From an uncultured Holdemanella sp. (GTDB lineage: Bacteria > Bacillota_I > Bacilli_A > Erysipelotrichales > Erysipelotrichaceae), in the NCBI RefSeq assembly GCF_934754935.1, contig NZ_CAKVJB010000005.1:1-64000 (forward strand): a stretch of DNA of 64,000 bases. The letters are read 5' to 3'. A model generated the notes under the pieces. It was not told where the DNA came from. It made no database searches and saw only the letters and a list, made by a program, of their open reading frames with translations. Shown here piece after piece: positions 21,301-28,405 of this stretch. How positions within the stretch are numbered: the first letter of the stretch is position 1; each line of letters begins with the position of its first letter. Both the position numbers and the translations under genes were made by a program.

Positions 21301-21747
21301 GATAAAGTAGCTCAAGTGCAATTATCGGGATATATACCTGAAAAATTCACGGATAATGATGGAGATAAATTAGAAATTTATCAACATATCAAAAAAACAG
21401 AGAGTCTTGCTGAATTGATTGAATATGAAAAGCGTGTGGAAGACTTATTTGGACATATTCCAAATGAAGTAAAACAATTGTTTGAACAGAAAAAATTGGA
21501 TTTCTTTGTGAATCGAGAAGGTGTTGAATCATTAAAAGAAACAGAAGATGTTGTTACTATCACTATGAGTAAAGAATGGTCAAAGAATTGTGATGGTGTA
21601 AAACTATTTGGGGCCATCAATGACATTAGTCGAAAGATCAATTTGAAATTAGAAGATGGAAAAATTAAAATTATGATTTCAAAACGCTTGAAGAAACATA
21701 TTGAATTGATGATGCAGGTGATTGATAAATTAGAAGGAGAATTTTGA
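18361..21747 (+). CDS. mfd: Transcription-repair coupling factor
   Basis: An ATP-dependent translocase that removes stalled RNA polymerase and recruits UvrA. It has about 1128 residues: a UvrB-like N-terminal module, the RNA-polymerase-interacting domain (VVHEQYGIGQYVG), helicase motifs GDVGFGKTEVAMRAAF and LLIIDEEQRFG, SATPIPRTLQMS and RGRVGR, and a C-terminal TRCF domain. I chose TTG at 18361 because AGAAGGTGAT lies at proper spacing before it. A GTG nine bases earlier is in frame but lies within that site. The stop overlaps rqcP. Confidence 0.95.
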   Translation: MKETILNKLQDNPIVQQMLQFGNNIGNLLPNEEALCLASAFMQDKQTRIVVKKNRYEAQQLYQRLKPLIDDTLLFVMEESLRVQAIASSPEDKQEQLYVLTQLVKEDKPRIIICNTAAFFRYLPDKELFRSLCFKFEVDQEITMTELKQKLNRAGYTKVNYVDRPCTYASRGGIVDVYCLEYDHPIRIEFFDTVIESIRIFHEETQRTIETIDSVFINPATDLLFTDDQIEFLQNEIDSELEKQHEKLIQDDYDFLLDYIEKDKIALENYDIDPHLYIYFSYLKANQFMDYVSGHIIFSSQEEVENGYKKLNEETISFIQEMVESHQYLPSYSMFHDVFTFEKEHNIQMFHDFMDFKNPIFSKIETLEKSDQPLIQILENLKGNTIYISLDKEHTKKVEEALKAYSIHRNITFIEDDFYEGFMYEDISVYTQQELFHRPSQIKRYQKTFKQGQVLQNILELEPNDYVVHEQYGIGQYVGITTRKIKGKTLDYLHVIYNGGDELFVPLSQFQLVRKYVSKEGVGIKLSQLGSNKWKKTKEKVSKKVEEIAARLVELYAKRNEDIGFAFSKDDDLQKEFEDAFEYEATPDQIRATEEIKREMEKPKPMDHLLCGDVGFGKTEVAMRAAFKAISNNKQVALLCPTTILSMQHYQTFVKRFENVGANIRVVNRFVATKEISKIKKELAEGQVDIIIGTHKLLNKSFQYKNLGLLIIDEEQRFGVEHKERIKEMKNAIDVLSLSATPIPRTLQMSLIGVRTISQLNTPPLHRHPIQTYVMENRKSVVKEIIQRELSRGGQVFYLYNHVSNIYSVAKNIQSMFPDAKVAVAHGRMEKNDIEQTMIDFEQEKYQILVCTTIIETGLDIANANTMIIDDADRFGLSQLYQIRGRVGRREKIAYCYLLVQPQKELTEQAHKRLKAIKEFTSLGSGYKVAMRDLTIRGAGDMLGPQQAGFIDDVGLDLYLEMLASAIKEKQGKPIEKKKNDKVAQVQLSGYIPEKFTDNDGDKLEIYQHIKKTESLAELIEYEKRVEDLFGHIPNEVKQLFEQKKLDFFVNREGVESLKETEDVVTITMSKEWSKNCDGVKLFGAINDISRKINLKLEDGKIKIMISKRLKKHIELMMQVIDKLEGEF

Positions 21748-22016
21748 TGCGATTAGATAAATATTTAAAAACAGCAAGAATCTTAAAAAGAAGAGAAGCC
21801 GCTAAAGAACTAGCGTTACAAGGTCGTATTTGGGTAAATGATCGAGTGGCTAAACCAAGTACAGAATTAAAAATTGGGGATACGATTCGTATTCGTTTTG
21901 GAGCAAGATTGCTTGAAATTCGTGTACTAGATATTCAAAAACAAGTTTCTAAACAAAACGCACAATTATTGTTTGAAATCATTCATGAAGAAAGAATTGA
22001 AGATGAACAAGCTTAA
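21747..22016 (+). CDS. rqcP: S4-domain ribosome quality control protein RqcP
   Basis: 89 residues with an S4 RNA-binding domain (MRLDKYLKTARILKRREAAK). In B. subtilis RqcP (YabO) works with RqcH and tRNA-Ala to tail nascent chains on split 50S subunits with alanine. The start ATG at 21747 overlaps the mfd TGA by one base and has AAGGAGA seven bases upstream, better than the TTG three bases earlier. Gene neighbourhood (mfd-yabO) is conserved. Confidence 0.92.
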   Translation: MRLDKYLKTARILKRREAAKELALQGRIWVNDRVAKPSTELKIGDTIRIRFGARLLEIRVLDIQKQVSKQNAQLLFEIIHEERIEDEQA

Positions 22017-22422
22017 TGTTGTGTGTGGAGCTCTTATCGTAAATGGAAAAGTCATGATTGCACAAAGAAATTATGGTTCGAGCAAAGGTTTCTTTGAGTT
22101 TCCTGGTGGAAAAGTTGAAGAAAATGAGACAAAAGAAGAAGCTTTGATTCGTGAATGGAAAGAAGAATGTGATATCGATATTTATAATGTTCAATATTTA
22201 GCTAACAGTATTGATTATCAAGATGGATATGAAATTCACTTAACTTGTTTCACATGTACTTCTAATGAAAAACCAACAAAATTAAGTGTGCATTCACAAT
22301 ATATTTGGACAACTCCAGATCATATATATGACTATAACTTCTTTAAATCTGATAAAATGCTTGTAGAAGCATTAAAGGAGGTATGGCCATGTTTGATAAA
22401 ACCAACGAAACTAAAGTATTAA
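22003..22422 (+). CDS. NUDIX hydrolase, MutT-like
   Basis: 139 residues with a Nudix box GGKVEENETKEEALIREW followed by KEEC. The last Gly of the REUXEEXGU pattern is Asp here. The N-terminal VVCGALIVNGKVMIAQRN is typical of MutT-type (deoxy)nucleoside triphosphate pyrophosphohydrolases that clear oxidised nucleotides or dCTP; the substrate is not certain. The start at MNKLNVV fits the family, though an in-frame ATG at 21985 is possible. It overlaps rqcP by 14 bases and the following gene by 34. Confidence 0.82.
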   Translation: MNKLNVVCGALIVNGKVMIAQRNYGSSKGFFEFPGGKVEENETKEEALIREWKEECDIDIYNVQYLANSIDYQDGYEIHLTCFTCTSNEKPTKLSVHSQYIWTTPDHIYDYNFFKSDKMLVEALKEVWPCLIKPTKLKY

Positions 22423-23588
22423 GAGATCCTGTACATGGATATATTCATGTGAAATATCAAGTGATATGGGATTGTATCAACGCAAAGGAATTTCAAAGAT
22501 TACATCGCATTCATCAATTAGGTGGAGATTTTCAAATCTATCATACGGCAGAGCATTCGCGTTTTTCACATAGTCTAGGTGTATATGAAATCACTAGACG
22601 AATGTGTGAAGAAGTGGATTCAATCACAGCCTCTCTAAGTGAATATGAAAAAATTCAAGTTTTATGTGCTGCTTTGTTGCATGATTTGGGCCATGGTCCT
22701 TTTTCACATTTTTTTGAAACACTTCATAAGAAGCATCACGAACAAATGACTTGTGATTTGATTTTGGATCCAAAAACAGAAATTCATAAGGTACTTATTA
22801 AAGAGGATGCTTCACTTCCACAAAATATTGTATTGATTTTAACACATAAACATCCCAAACCAATGATGCATCAAATGATCAGCTCACAATTGGATGCGGA
22901 TCGCATGGATTATCTTTTAAGAGATGCATATGAAACGGGTACAAGCTATGGTACTTTTGATTTAGAAAGAATTTTGCGTACTTTGCGTGTAAAAAATGAT
23001 TCATTGTGTGTGAAGATGAGTGGTATGCACAGTATTGAAGACTATATTATGGCAAGATATCATATGTATTGGCAGGTTTACTTACATCCAGATGCGAAAT
23101 CATATGAAATTATGATTCAACAATTTTTTAAACGATACGCAACAATTCGAAATATCGATGTGTTTGAACCATTAATGAATGGAGAATTATCGAATAACGA
23201 CTTTTATTTAATGGATGAACACCGTATGTTTTATGGCTTTCAACAAGCGTTAGAGAGTGAAGATGAAATTTTAAAAGATTTCGCAGATCGTATTTTAAAT
23301 CGGCATCTATTTGAATGGATTGAAGATCCAAGTGATCCACAGATGCAAGATATCAAACAGAAGCTTGTTGAATCTGGATATGATTTAGATTATTACTATT
23401 ATGAAGCAATTTCACATTCTAAGGCGTATTTACCATATACAGAAAATGATGAAAATCAAATCATTTGGATGTTAGATTCTAAAAATGAATTGGTGTCTTT
23501 ATCAAGTTGTTCACAGATTGTTAAGGCATTGTTGAAGATGAAAAATCAAACGAATAAACGAATTTATTTTCCAAAAGAAATACTATAA
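22389..23588 (+). CDS. HD-domain phosphohydrolase, YwfO-like
   Basis: 399 residues of the dGTPase-like HD superfamily. Metal-binding motifs: RLHRIHQLG followed by HSRFSHSLGVYE (first His), ALLHDLGHGPFSH (HD pair) and DADRMDYLLRDAY (last Asp). Homologues such as B. subtilis YwfO or enterococcal dNTPases hydrolyse (d)NTPs. The ATG at 22389 is preferred over 22383 because AAAGGAGGT ends just before 22383. It may act with the neighbouring NUDIX protein in nucleotide-pool care; that is inference from position. Confidence 0.88.
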   Translation: MFDKTNETKVLRDPVHGYIHVKYQVIWDCINAKEFQRLHRIHQLGGDFQIYHTAEHSRFSHSLGVYEITRRMCEEVDSITASLSEYEKIQVLCAALLHDLGHGPFSHFFETLHKKHHEQMTCDLILDPKTEIHKVLIKEDASLPQNIVLILTHKHPKPMMHQMISSQLDADRMDYLLRDAYETGTSYGTFDLERILRTLRVKNDSLCVKMSGMHSIEDYIMARYHMYWQVYLHPDAKSYEIMIQQFFKRYATIRNIDVFEPLMNGELSNNDFYLMDEHRMFYGFQQALESEDEILKDFADRILNRHLFEWIEDPSDPQMQDIKQKLVESGYDLDYYYYEAISHSKAYLPYTENDENQIIWMLDSKNELVSLSSCSQIVKALLKMKNQTNKRIYFPKEIL

Positions 23589-23595
23589 AACGAGC

Positions 23596-23622
23596 GGTAA
23601 CATGTGTGGTGTTACCGTTTTC
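23596..23622 (+). terminator. Terminator after the HD hydrolase
   Basis: CGGTAACA and TGTTACCG arms with TTTTC after; ends the pth-mfd-rqcP cluster. Confidence 0.8.
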
Positions 23623-23719
23623 ACTTGTGAAAAATTGAGGTAATTATATAAAAAAATATGAATTTTAGATTAAAATGGTCATATTTTAATTAAATTGTTA
23701 CGTTTTTTAATAAATTTTC

Positions 23720-23747
23720 TTGCAAAAAAATCAGAGTGTGATATTAT
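23720..23747 (+). promoter_or_regulatory. Promoter of ywiB-argS
   Basis: TTGCAA (23720-23725), 16 bases, TATTAT (23742-23747). The ATG of ywiB lies only 9 bases after the -10, so the mRNA would start at or almost at the start codon. Confidence 0.6.
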
Positions 23748-23756
23748 GCACTAGCT

Positions 23757-24143
23757 ATGACAAATCAGGTACATTTATTTGATAAAATTTCAAATCAAAC
23801 ATTATATAAAGGAGAGGCTATAATTGACTTTTGTGCGAACGAAGGCCTTCTAGTTTCTTTTAGTAATGATACACATCGATTTGAATGGAAAATATGGAAA
23901 AATGGATTAGTGATCCGTAGTGAATCTGAGGTTCTTGTGAATTTGACACTTCGTTTGAATAGTCAAACAAAGGGGCATATTGAAACAGAATTTGGGCAAA
24001 TAGATTTGGATTGTCATACAAGTCATTATGATGTGGATGAAAATCATATAGAAGTAAAATACAGTCTTATACAGGGAAATGAAGAACAAAAATTTCACTT
24101 TGTACTATATATAAATAAGGAGGATACATATGCAGTCAATTGA
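23757..24143 (+). CDS. ywiB: DUF1934 (YwiB-like) beta-barrel protein
   Basis: 128 residues, mainly short beta strands (RFEWKIWKNGLVIRS, HIEVKYSLI), of the DUF1934/YwiB family, which has a calycin-like barrel and no established function. It is found directly upstream of argS in many Bacilli, as here, where the two overlap by 14 bases. No Shine-Dalgarno sequence precedes the ATG, and a good promoter lies immediately upstream, so the mRNA may be leaderless. The argS ribosome-binding site lies inside its 3' end. Confidence 0.82.
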   Translation: MTNQVHLFDKISNQTLYKGEAIIDFCANEGLLVSFSNDTHRFEWKIWKNGLVIRSESEVLVNLTLRLNSQTKGHIETEFGQIDLDCHTSHYDVDENHIEVKYSLIQGNEEQKFHFVLYINKEDTYAVN

Positions 24144-25764
24144 AGTTGAATTAAAGCAGGCCATTCAAAGTGCGGTTAAAAAAGCATTTGATTTAGATTT
24201 AGATGTTCAAAACATTGTTGTTGAAACACCAAAAAACAAAGATCATGGTGATTTTTCAAGTAACGTTGCGATGCAGTTAACTCGTCAATTACATCAAAAT
24301 CCAAGAATGATTGCGCAAAGTTTATTAGATGCATTCTCATTAGAAATGGTTTCTAATATTGAAATTGCAGGACCTGGTTTCTTGAACTTTACATTATCTA
24401 AAGATCGTTTTAGTACAGTAATTTCAGATGTATTAGCACAAAAGGAAAATTATGGTCAACAACCAGCGAATGGAATTAAAGTAGATCTAGAATATGTAAG
24501 TGCAAACCCAACCGGATCATTACACTTAGGACATGCTCGTGGAGCTGCTTGGGGAGATAGTTGTGCACGTATCATGAAAAAAGCGGGATATGATGTAACT
24601 CGTGAATATTATGTAAATGATGCGGGTAATCAAATCACAAACTTGGCACTATCTTTAAATGCTCGTTATCGTCAAGCACAAGGAATTCCAACAGAAATTG
24701 GTCAAGATGGTTACATGGGTAAGGATGTTGAAGAAAAAGGATATGAATTGGCGAAAGAATATCCTGAAACATACTTAGAACCTACAGAAGAGAATTTGAA
24801 ATTCTTCAGAAAAGAAGGAATTAAATTTGAATTAGATAAAATTAGAAAAGATTTAGATCGTTATCGTGTACATTTTGATGTTTGGTCAAGTGAACAAAGT
24901 ATTCGTGATGCAGGTAAAGTAGAGGCTGCCATCAATGAATTAAATGAAAAGGGCTATGTATATGAAAAAGATGGCGCTTTATGGTTTGAAACAACAAAAT
25001 TTGGGGATGATAAAGATCGTGTTTTAAGAAAACAAGATGGATCATTAACATATTTAGTTCCAGACATTGCTTATCATAATGATAAATGTCAACGTGGATT
25101 TGATATGTTGGTTGACTTTTTTGGAGCTGACCACCATGGATATATTCCTCGTTTAAAAGCAAGTATGACAGCTTTAGGAAACGATGCAGACAAATTACAT
25201 GTAGATATTATTCAGATGGTTCGTTTAGTATCAAACGGTGAAGAAATGAAAATGTCAAAACGTTTAGGAAATGCGACAACAATTAATGAGTTGTGCGACA
25301 AAGTAGGCGTTGATGCAGCTCGTTATTTCTTCGTACAACGTGCATTAGATTCACATTTAGATTTCGATATTGAATTGGCAACTAAGAAATCGAATGAAAA
25401 CCCAGTTTACTATGCACAATATGCACATGCTCGTATGTGTTCAATCCAAAAACAGGCTCAAGATATTGAATTAGCAACATCATTTGAAGATTTAACAAAT
25501 GAAAAAGAAATTGAATTGATGAAGTCTTTACAAGAATTCAATAAAGTTATTGTAGAAACAGCACAATCTCGTCAAGTTCATAAAATGTGTCATTATATTC
25601 AAAATTTAGCTAGTAAGTTTCACAGCTTCTATAATGTATGTAAGGTTGTAGATCGTGATAACTTAGAATTAAGTTCACAACGCCTTGCCTTAGTAAAGGC
25701 AACTCAAATTGTTTTAGCTAACGCATTAGAATGTATTGGTGTTGAAGCAGTTGAATCAATGTAA
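24130..25764 (+). CDS. argS: Arginyl-tRNA synthetase
   Basis: Class I synthetase charging tRNA-Arg, 544 residues. An N-terminal Add-1 domain (1-80) is followed by the HIGH motif HLGHARG (in PTGSLHLGHARGAAWG), the KMSK motif KMSKRLGN and a C-terminal anticodon-binding DALR domain ending ALECIGVEAVESM. AAGGAGG precedes the ATG by 7 bases. It is co-transcribed with ywiB and probably rpoE. Confidence 0.96.
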   Translation: MQSIEVELKQAIQSAVKKAFDLDLDVQNIVVETPKNKDHGDFSSNVAMQLTRQLHQNPRMIAQSLLDAFSLEMVSNIEIAGPGFLNFTLSKDRFSTVISDVLAQKENYGQQPANGIKVDLEYVSANPTGSLHLGHARGAAWGDSCARIMKKAGYDVTREYYVNDAGNQITNLALSLNARYRQAQGIPTEIGQDGYMGKDVEEKGYELAKEYPETYLEPTEENLKFFRKEGIKFELDKIRKDLDRYRVHFDVWSSEQSIRDAGKVEAAINELNEKGYVYEKDGALWFETTKFGDDKDRVLRKQDGSLTYLVPDIAYHNDKCQRGFDMLVDFFGADHHGYIPRLKASMTALGNDADKLHVDIIQMVRLVSNGEEMKMSKRLGNATTINELCDKVGVDAARYFFVQRALDSHLDFDIELATKKSNENPVYYAQYAHARMCSIQKQAQDIELATSFEDLTNEKEIELMKSLQEFNKVIVETAQSRQVHKMCHYIQNLASKFHSFYNVCKVVDRDNLELSSQRLALVKATQIVLANALECIGVEAVESM

Positions 25765-25789
25765 GTATTAAGAGGAGTTTTATAGTATT

Positions 25790-26134
25790 ATGAAAAAGTC
25801 TATGATTGAAGTAGCATATCAAGTATTGACCAACAACAAGGGTTCTATGCCATTTGTTGATCTTTGGAAAGATGTAAGTCAAGAAATGGGATTTACTCAA
25901 ACACAGTTTGAAGATAATATCGCACAATTTTATACAGATTTATCTTTAGACGGCCGTTTCTTGAATATGTCACAAAATACTTGGGATTTACGTTCACGTC
26001 ACACGTATTCAGAAAGTGTAATGGATACGGATTCTATCGCAATCGACGAGGATGATGAGGAAGAAGAAGAATCAGAAATCGTTGAAGATGGATTAGACGA
26101 AGTAGAAAAAGAAATGGAAGAAGAAAACGAATAA
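25790..26134 (+). CDS. rpoE: RNA polymerase delta subunit
   Basis: 114 residues: an N-terminal HARE-HTH domain (about 1-75, SMIEVAYQVLTNNKGSMPF) and a very acidic C-terminal tail (DEDDEEEEESEIVEDG). Delta speeds recycling of RNA polymerase and is limited to Gram-positive bacteria. AGAGGAG precedes the ATG. Confidence 0.93.
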   Translation: MKKSMIEVAYQVLTNNKGSMPFVDLWKDVSQEMGFTQTQFEDNIAQFYTDLSLDGRFLNMSQNTWDLRSRHTYSESVMDTDSIAIDEDDEEEEESEIVEDGLDEVEKEMEEENE

Positions 26135-26206
26135 AACGCATCCTTTTTCACAATAAATTCACATTGAATTGTTAGAATTGAAGTGGAAAGGAGAAGGAAT
26201 GCAAGA

Positions 26207-26232
26207 AAATCTGCTTCATGCAGATTTTTTTT
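26207..26232 (+). terminator. Terminator after rpoE
   Basis: AAATCTGC-TTCAT-GCAGATTT followed by more than six T. Ends the ywiB-argS-rpoE transcript, 72 bases after rpoE. Confidence 0.85.
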
Positions 26233-26277
26233 CTATGAAAAATATGATAACCTAGAAGTTGTTAAGGAGAAATTTAT

Positions 26278-27108
26278 ATGTTTAAAAGCATTTCATACGT
26301 TATAAAAGAAAATTGTTCAAATTTCTATCGTATTTTCTGTATCGCAAAATATGAATTGTTGTCAGATATGCGCGATTCTAAATTTGGTATTTTTTGGAAC
26401 TTTGCATCTCCAGCCATTCAAGTATTCACATATTGGTTAGTCTTTGGGATTGCTTGGGGAAGAAAAGCACAAACATACAGAGGTATTACCGTCGAATATT
26501 TACCATGGCTTGTTGTAGCATTTAGTGTATGGTGGTATATTCGTCCATGCATTGTAGATGGATGTTCTGCCGTATTTTCAAAGACTAATGTCATCACAAG
26601 AATGAAGTTTCCAGTATCGGTTTTACCGGCAACCGTTTGTTTAAGAGAATTATTCAATCACTTTGTGATGTTGATTATCACATTTGTTACTTTGATTTTA
26701 AGTGGATGGTATCCAAATTTAAATTGGCTTTGGATTTTATATTATATGTTCTGCGCATTTATGCTTGGAGAAGCTATTTCACTCGTATTATCTGTACTTA
26801 CAATGTTATGGCGTGATGTAAAGAAATTTATTTCTTCAATCATGCGTATGTTGATGTACTTCTCTCCTATTTTATGGGATTGTCATTTTAAAGCCGATGT
26901 TCCATTCGCAAGTATTTTAAATAAACTTGTGAAGGTAAATCCAATCTATTATATTATTCAAGGATATAGAGATGCCGTTTTCTATGGAAGAAACGCATTT
27001 GATCATCCTGCTATTACACTTTATTTTTGGTGTCTAGTTTTCTTGATTTTTGCGTTAGGATGCTATTTGATGTACACCTTCAAAAAGAAATTCATCGATA
27101 TGATTTAA
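26278..27108 (+). CDS. tagG: Teichoic acid ABC transporter permease TagG
   Basis: A 276-residue ABC-2-type permease with about six membrane helices (for example PWLVVAFSVWWYI, LYFWCLVFLIFALGCYLMY). In the TagGH/TarGH system it moves lipid-linked wall teichoic acid across the membrane. The motif IRPCIVDG plus MKFPVSVLPA is typical of polysaccharide exporters. GTTAAGGAGAAA precedes the ATG. tagH follows after 10 bases, and polymerase genes follow. Confidence 0.9.
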   Translation: MFKSISYVIKENCSNFYRIFCIAKYELLSDMRDSKFGIFWNFASPAIQVFTYWLVFGIAWGRKAQTYRGITVEYLPWLVVAFSVWWYIRPCIVDGCSAVFSKTNVITRMKFPVSVLPATVCLRELFNHFVMLIITFVTLILSGWYPNLNWLWILYYMFCAFMLGEAISLVLSVLTMLWRDVKKFISSIMRMLMYFSPILWDCHFKADVPFASILNKLVKVNPIYYIIQGYRDAVFYGRNAFDHPAITLYFWCLVFLIFALGCYLMYTFKKKFIDMI

Positions 27109-27118
27109 GGAGGTTTTT

Positions 27119-27937
27119 ATGTCTAAAGAAGAATATGCTGTTGAAGTCGAAAATATTTCAAAAATCTATACTTTAAGAAATAAAAACAATCAATATAAAA
27201 CAGATAAGAAGGAATTCTATGCATTAAAAGATGTTTCTTTTAAAATAAAAAAAGGCGATGTAGTTGGAATTCTTGGAACGAATGGTTCTGGTAAATCTAC
27301 ATTATCTTTATTATTATCAGGTATTTCTGAAATCAATAGTGGAACCATGAAAATTAATGGAGAACAAGCATTGATTGCCATTAATACGGGGTTGAATCAA
27401 CAATTGACAGGGCTTGAAAACATTAATGTCAAAGGTGCATTGATGGGGCTTAGAAAAAAAAGAATTCAAGAAATCACAAACGATGTTATTGATTTTGCAG
27501 AATTAGGAGATTTCTTATATCAGCCTGTCAAAAAATATTCATCAGGTATGAAATCTCGTTTAGGATTTTCTATCTCACTTGCCTTAAATCCAGATATTTT
27601 TATTGTCGATGAAGCATTAAGTGTTGGAGATAAAGGTTTTGCGAAGAAATGCATGAAGCGCATGATGAAATTAAGAGATGAAGAAGGAAAAACAATCTTC
27701 TTTATTTCTCATTCATTAAGCCAAGTCCGTGAATTTTGTAAAACTGGAATGTGGATCGAAGGTGGTCAGCTTGTCGAAATGGGTGACATTAATAAAGTTT
27801 GTGATGACTATTCAGCTTATGTAGATAAGTTAGAGGCGATGAGTAAAAAGGAAAAGAAAAAATTCTTAGATGAAAAATTCGAAAAGCGTTTACTTCCAAA
27901 AAAAGAAAAAAAGGGGATCGCAAAACTATTTGGTTAA
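27119..27937 (+). CDS. tagH: Teichoic acid ABC transporter ATPase TagH
   Basis: 272 residues: Walker A GTNGSGKST, signature YSSGMKSRLGFS, Walker B DIFIVDEALSVGD and the switch His in FFISHS. The sequence pattern is that of polysaccharide-exporting ABC2 ATPases. There is no long extracellular C-terminal extension like that of B. subtilis TagH; the C-terminus is a short lysine-rich tail. It pairs with TagG just upstream (10-base gap, AGGAGG). Confidence 0.9.
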   Translation: MSKEEYAVEVENISKIYTLRNKNNQYKTDKKEFYALKDVSFKIKKGDVVGILGTNGSGKSTLSLLLSGISEINSGTMKINGEQALIAINTGLNQQLTGLENINVKGALMGLRKKRIQEITNDVIDFAELGDFLYQPVKKYSSGMKSRLGFSISLALNPDIFIVDEALSVGDKGFAKKCMKRMMKLRDEEGKTIFFISHSLSQVREFCKTGMWIEGGQLVEMGDINKVCDDYSAYVDKLEAMSKKEKKKFLDEKFEKRLLPKKEKKGIAKLFG

Positions 27938-27962
27938 TAAAGGAGTTTATGTGACTCCTTTT
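27938..27962 (+). terminator. Weak terminator after tagH
   Basis: AAAGGAGT-TTATGTG-ACTCCTTT followed by TC. The T-run is short, so readthrough into tagD is plausible. Confidence 0.5.
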
Positions 27963-28017
27963 CAATTTGTCAAAAATAGTTTACAATTACAGTGTTTATA
28001 TAGGGAGGTTTATACTC

Positions 28018-28404
28018 ATGAAAACAGTAATAACATATGGAACTTTTGATTTATTTCATGTAGGCCATTTAAATTTATTGCGCCGCGCAAAAGAATTAGG
28101 GGATTATTTGATTGTTGCGGTAAGTAGTGATGAGTTTAATTTGGGTAAAAATAAAGTGTGTAAAATTAAAGACACAGATCGTATGAAGATTGTAGAAGCA
28201 ATTAAATATGTAGACAAGGTAATCCCAGAAACAAGTTGGGAACAAAAAATTGAAGATGTTAAAAAATATAATGTAGATGTGTTTGTTATGGGCGATGATT
28301 GGAAGGGAAAATTTGATTTCTTAAAAGATTATTGTGAAGTCGTTTACTTACCTAGAACAGAAGGTATTAGTACAACACAATTAAAAGAGGAATTGAAGGG
28401 TTAA
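28018..28404 (+). CDS. tagD: Glycerol-3-phosphate cytidylyltransferase
   Basis: 128 residues. It makes CDP-glycerol, the donor for poly(glycerol phosphate) wall teichoic acid. Nucleotidyltransferase motifs: GTFDLFHVGHLNLL (HxGH) and the C-terminal RTEGISTTQL (ISTT). The ATG at 28018 follows GGGAGG; the frame is open 51 bases further upstream without a better start. It is followed one base later by the first transferase gene. Confidence 0.94.
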   Translation: MKTVITYGTFDLFHVGHLNLLRRAKELGDYLIVAVSSDEFNLGKNKVCKIKDTDRMKIVEAIKYVDKVIPETSWEQKIEDVKKYNVDVFVMGDDWKGKFDFLKDYCEVVYLPRTEGISTTQLKEELKG

Positions 28405-28405
28405 T

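Noticed and set aside
26199..26255. 18-residue frame with a good Shine-Dalgarno before tagG
   Set aside because: It runs through the rpoE terminator hairpin; likely chance, though a leader peptide cannot be fully excluded.
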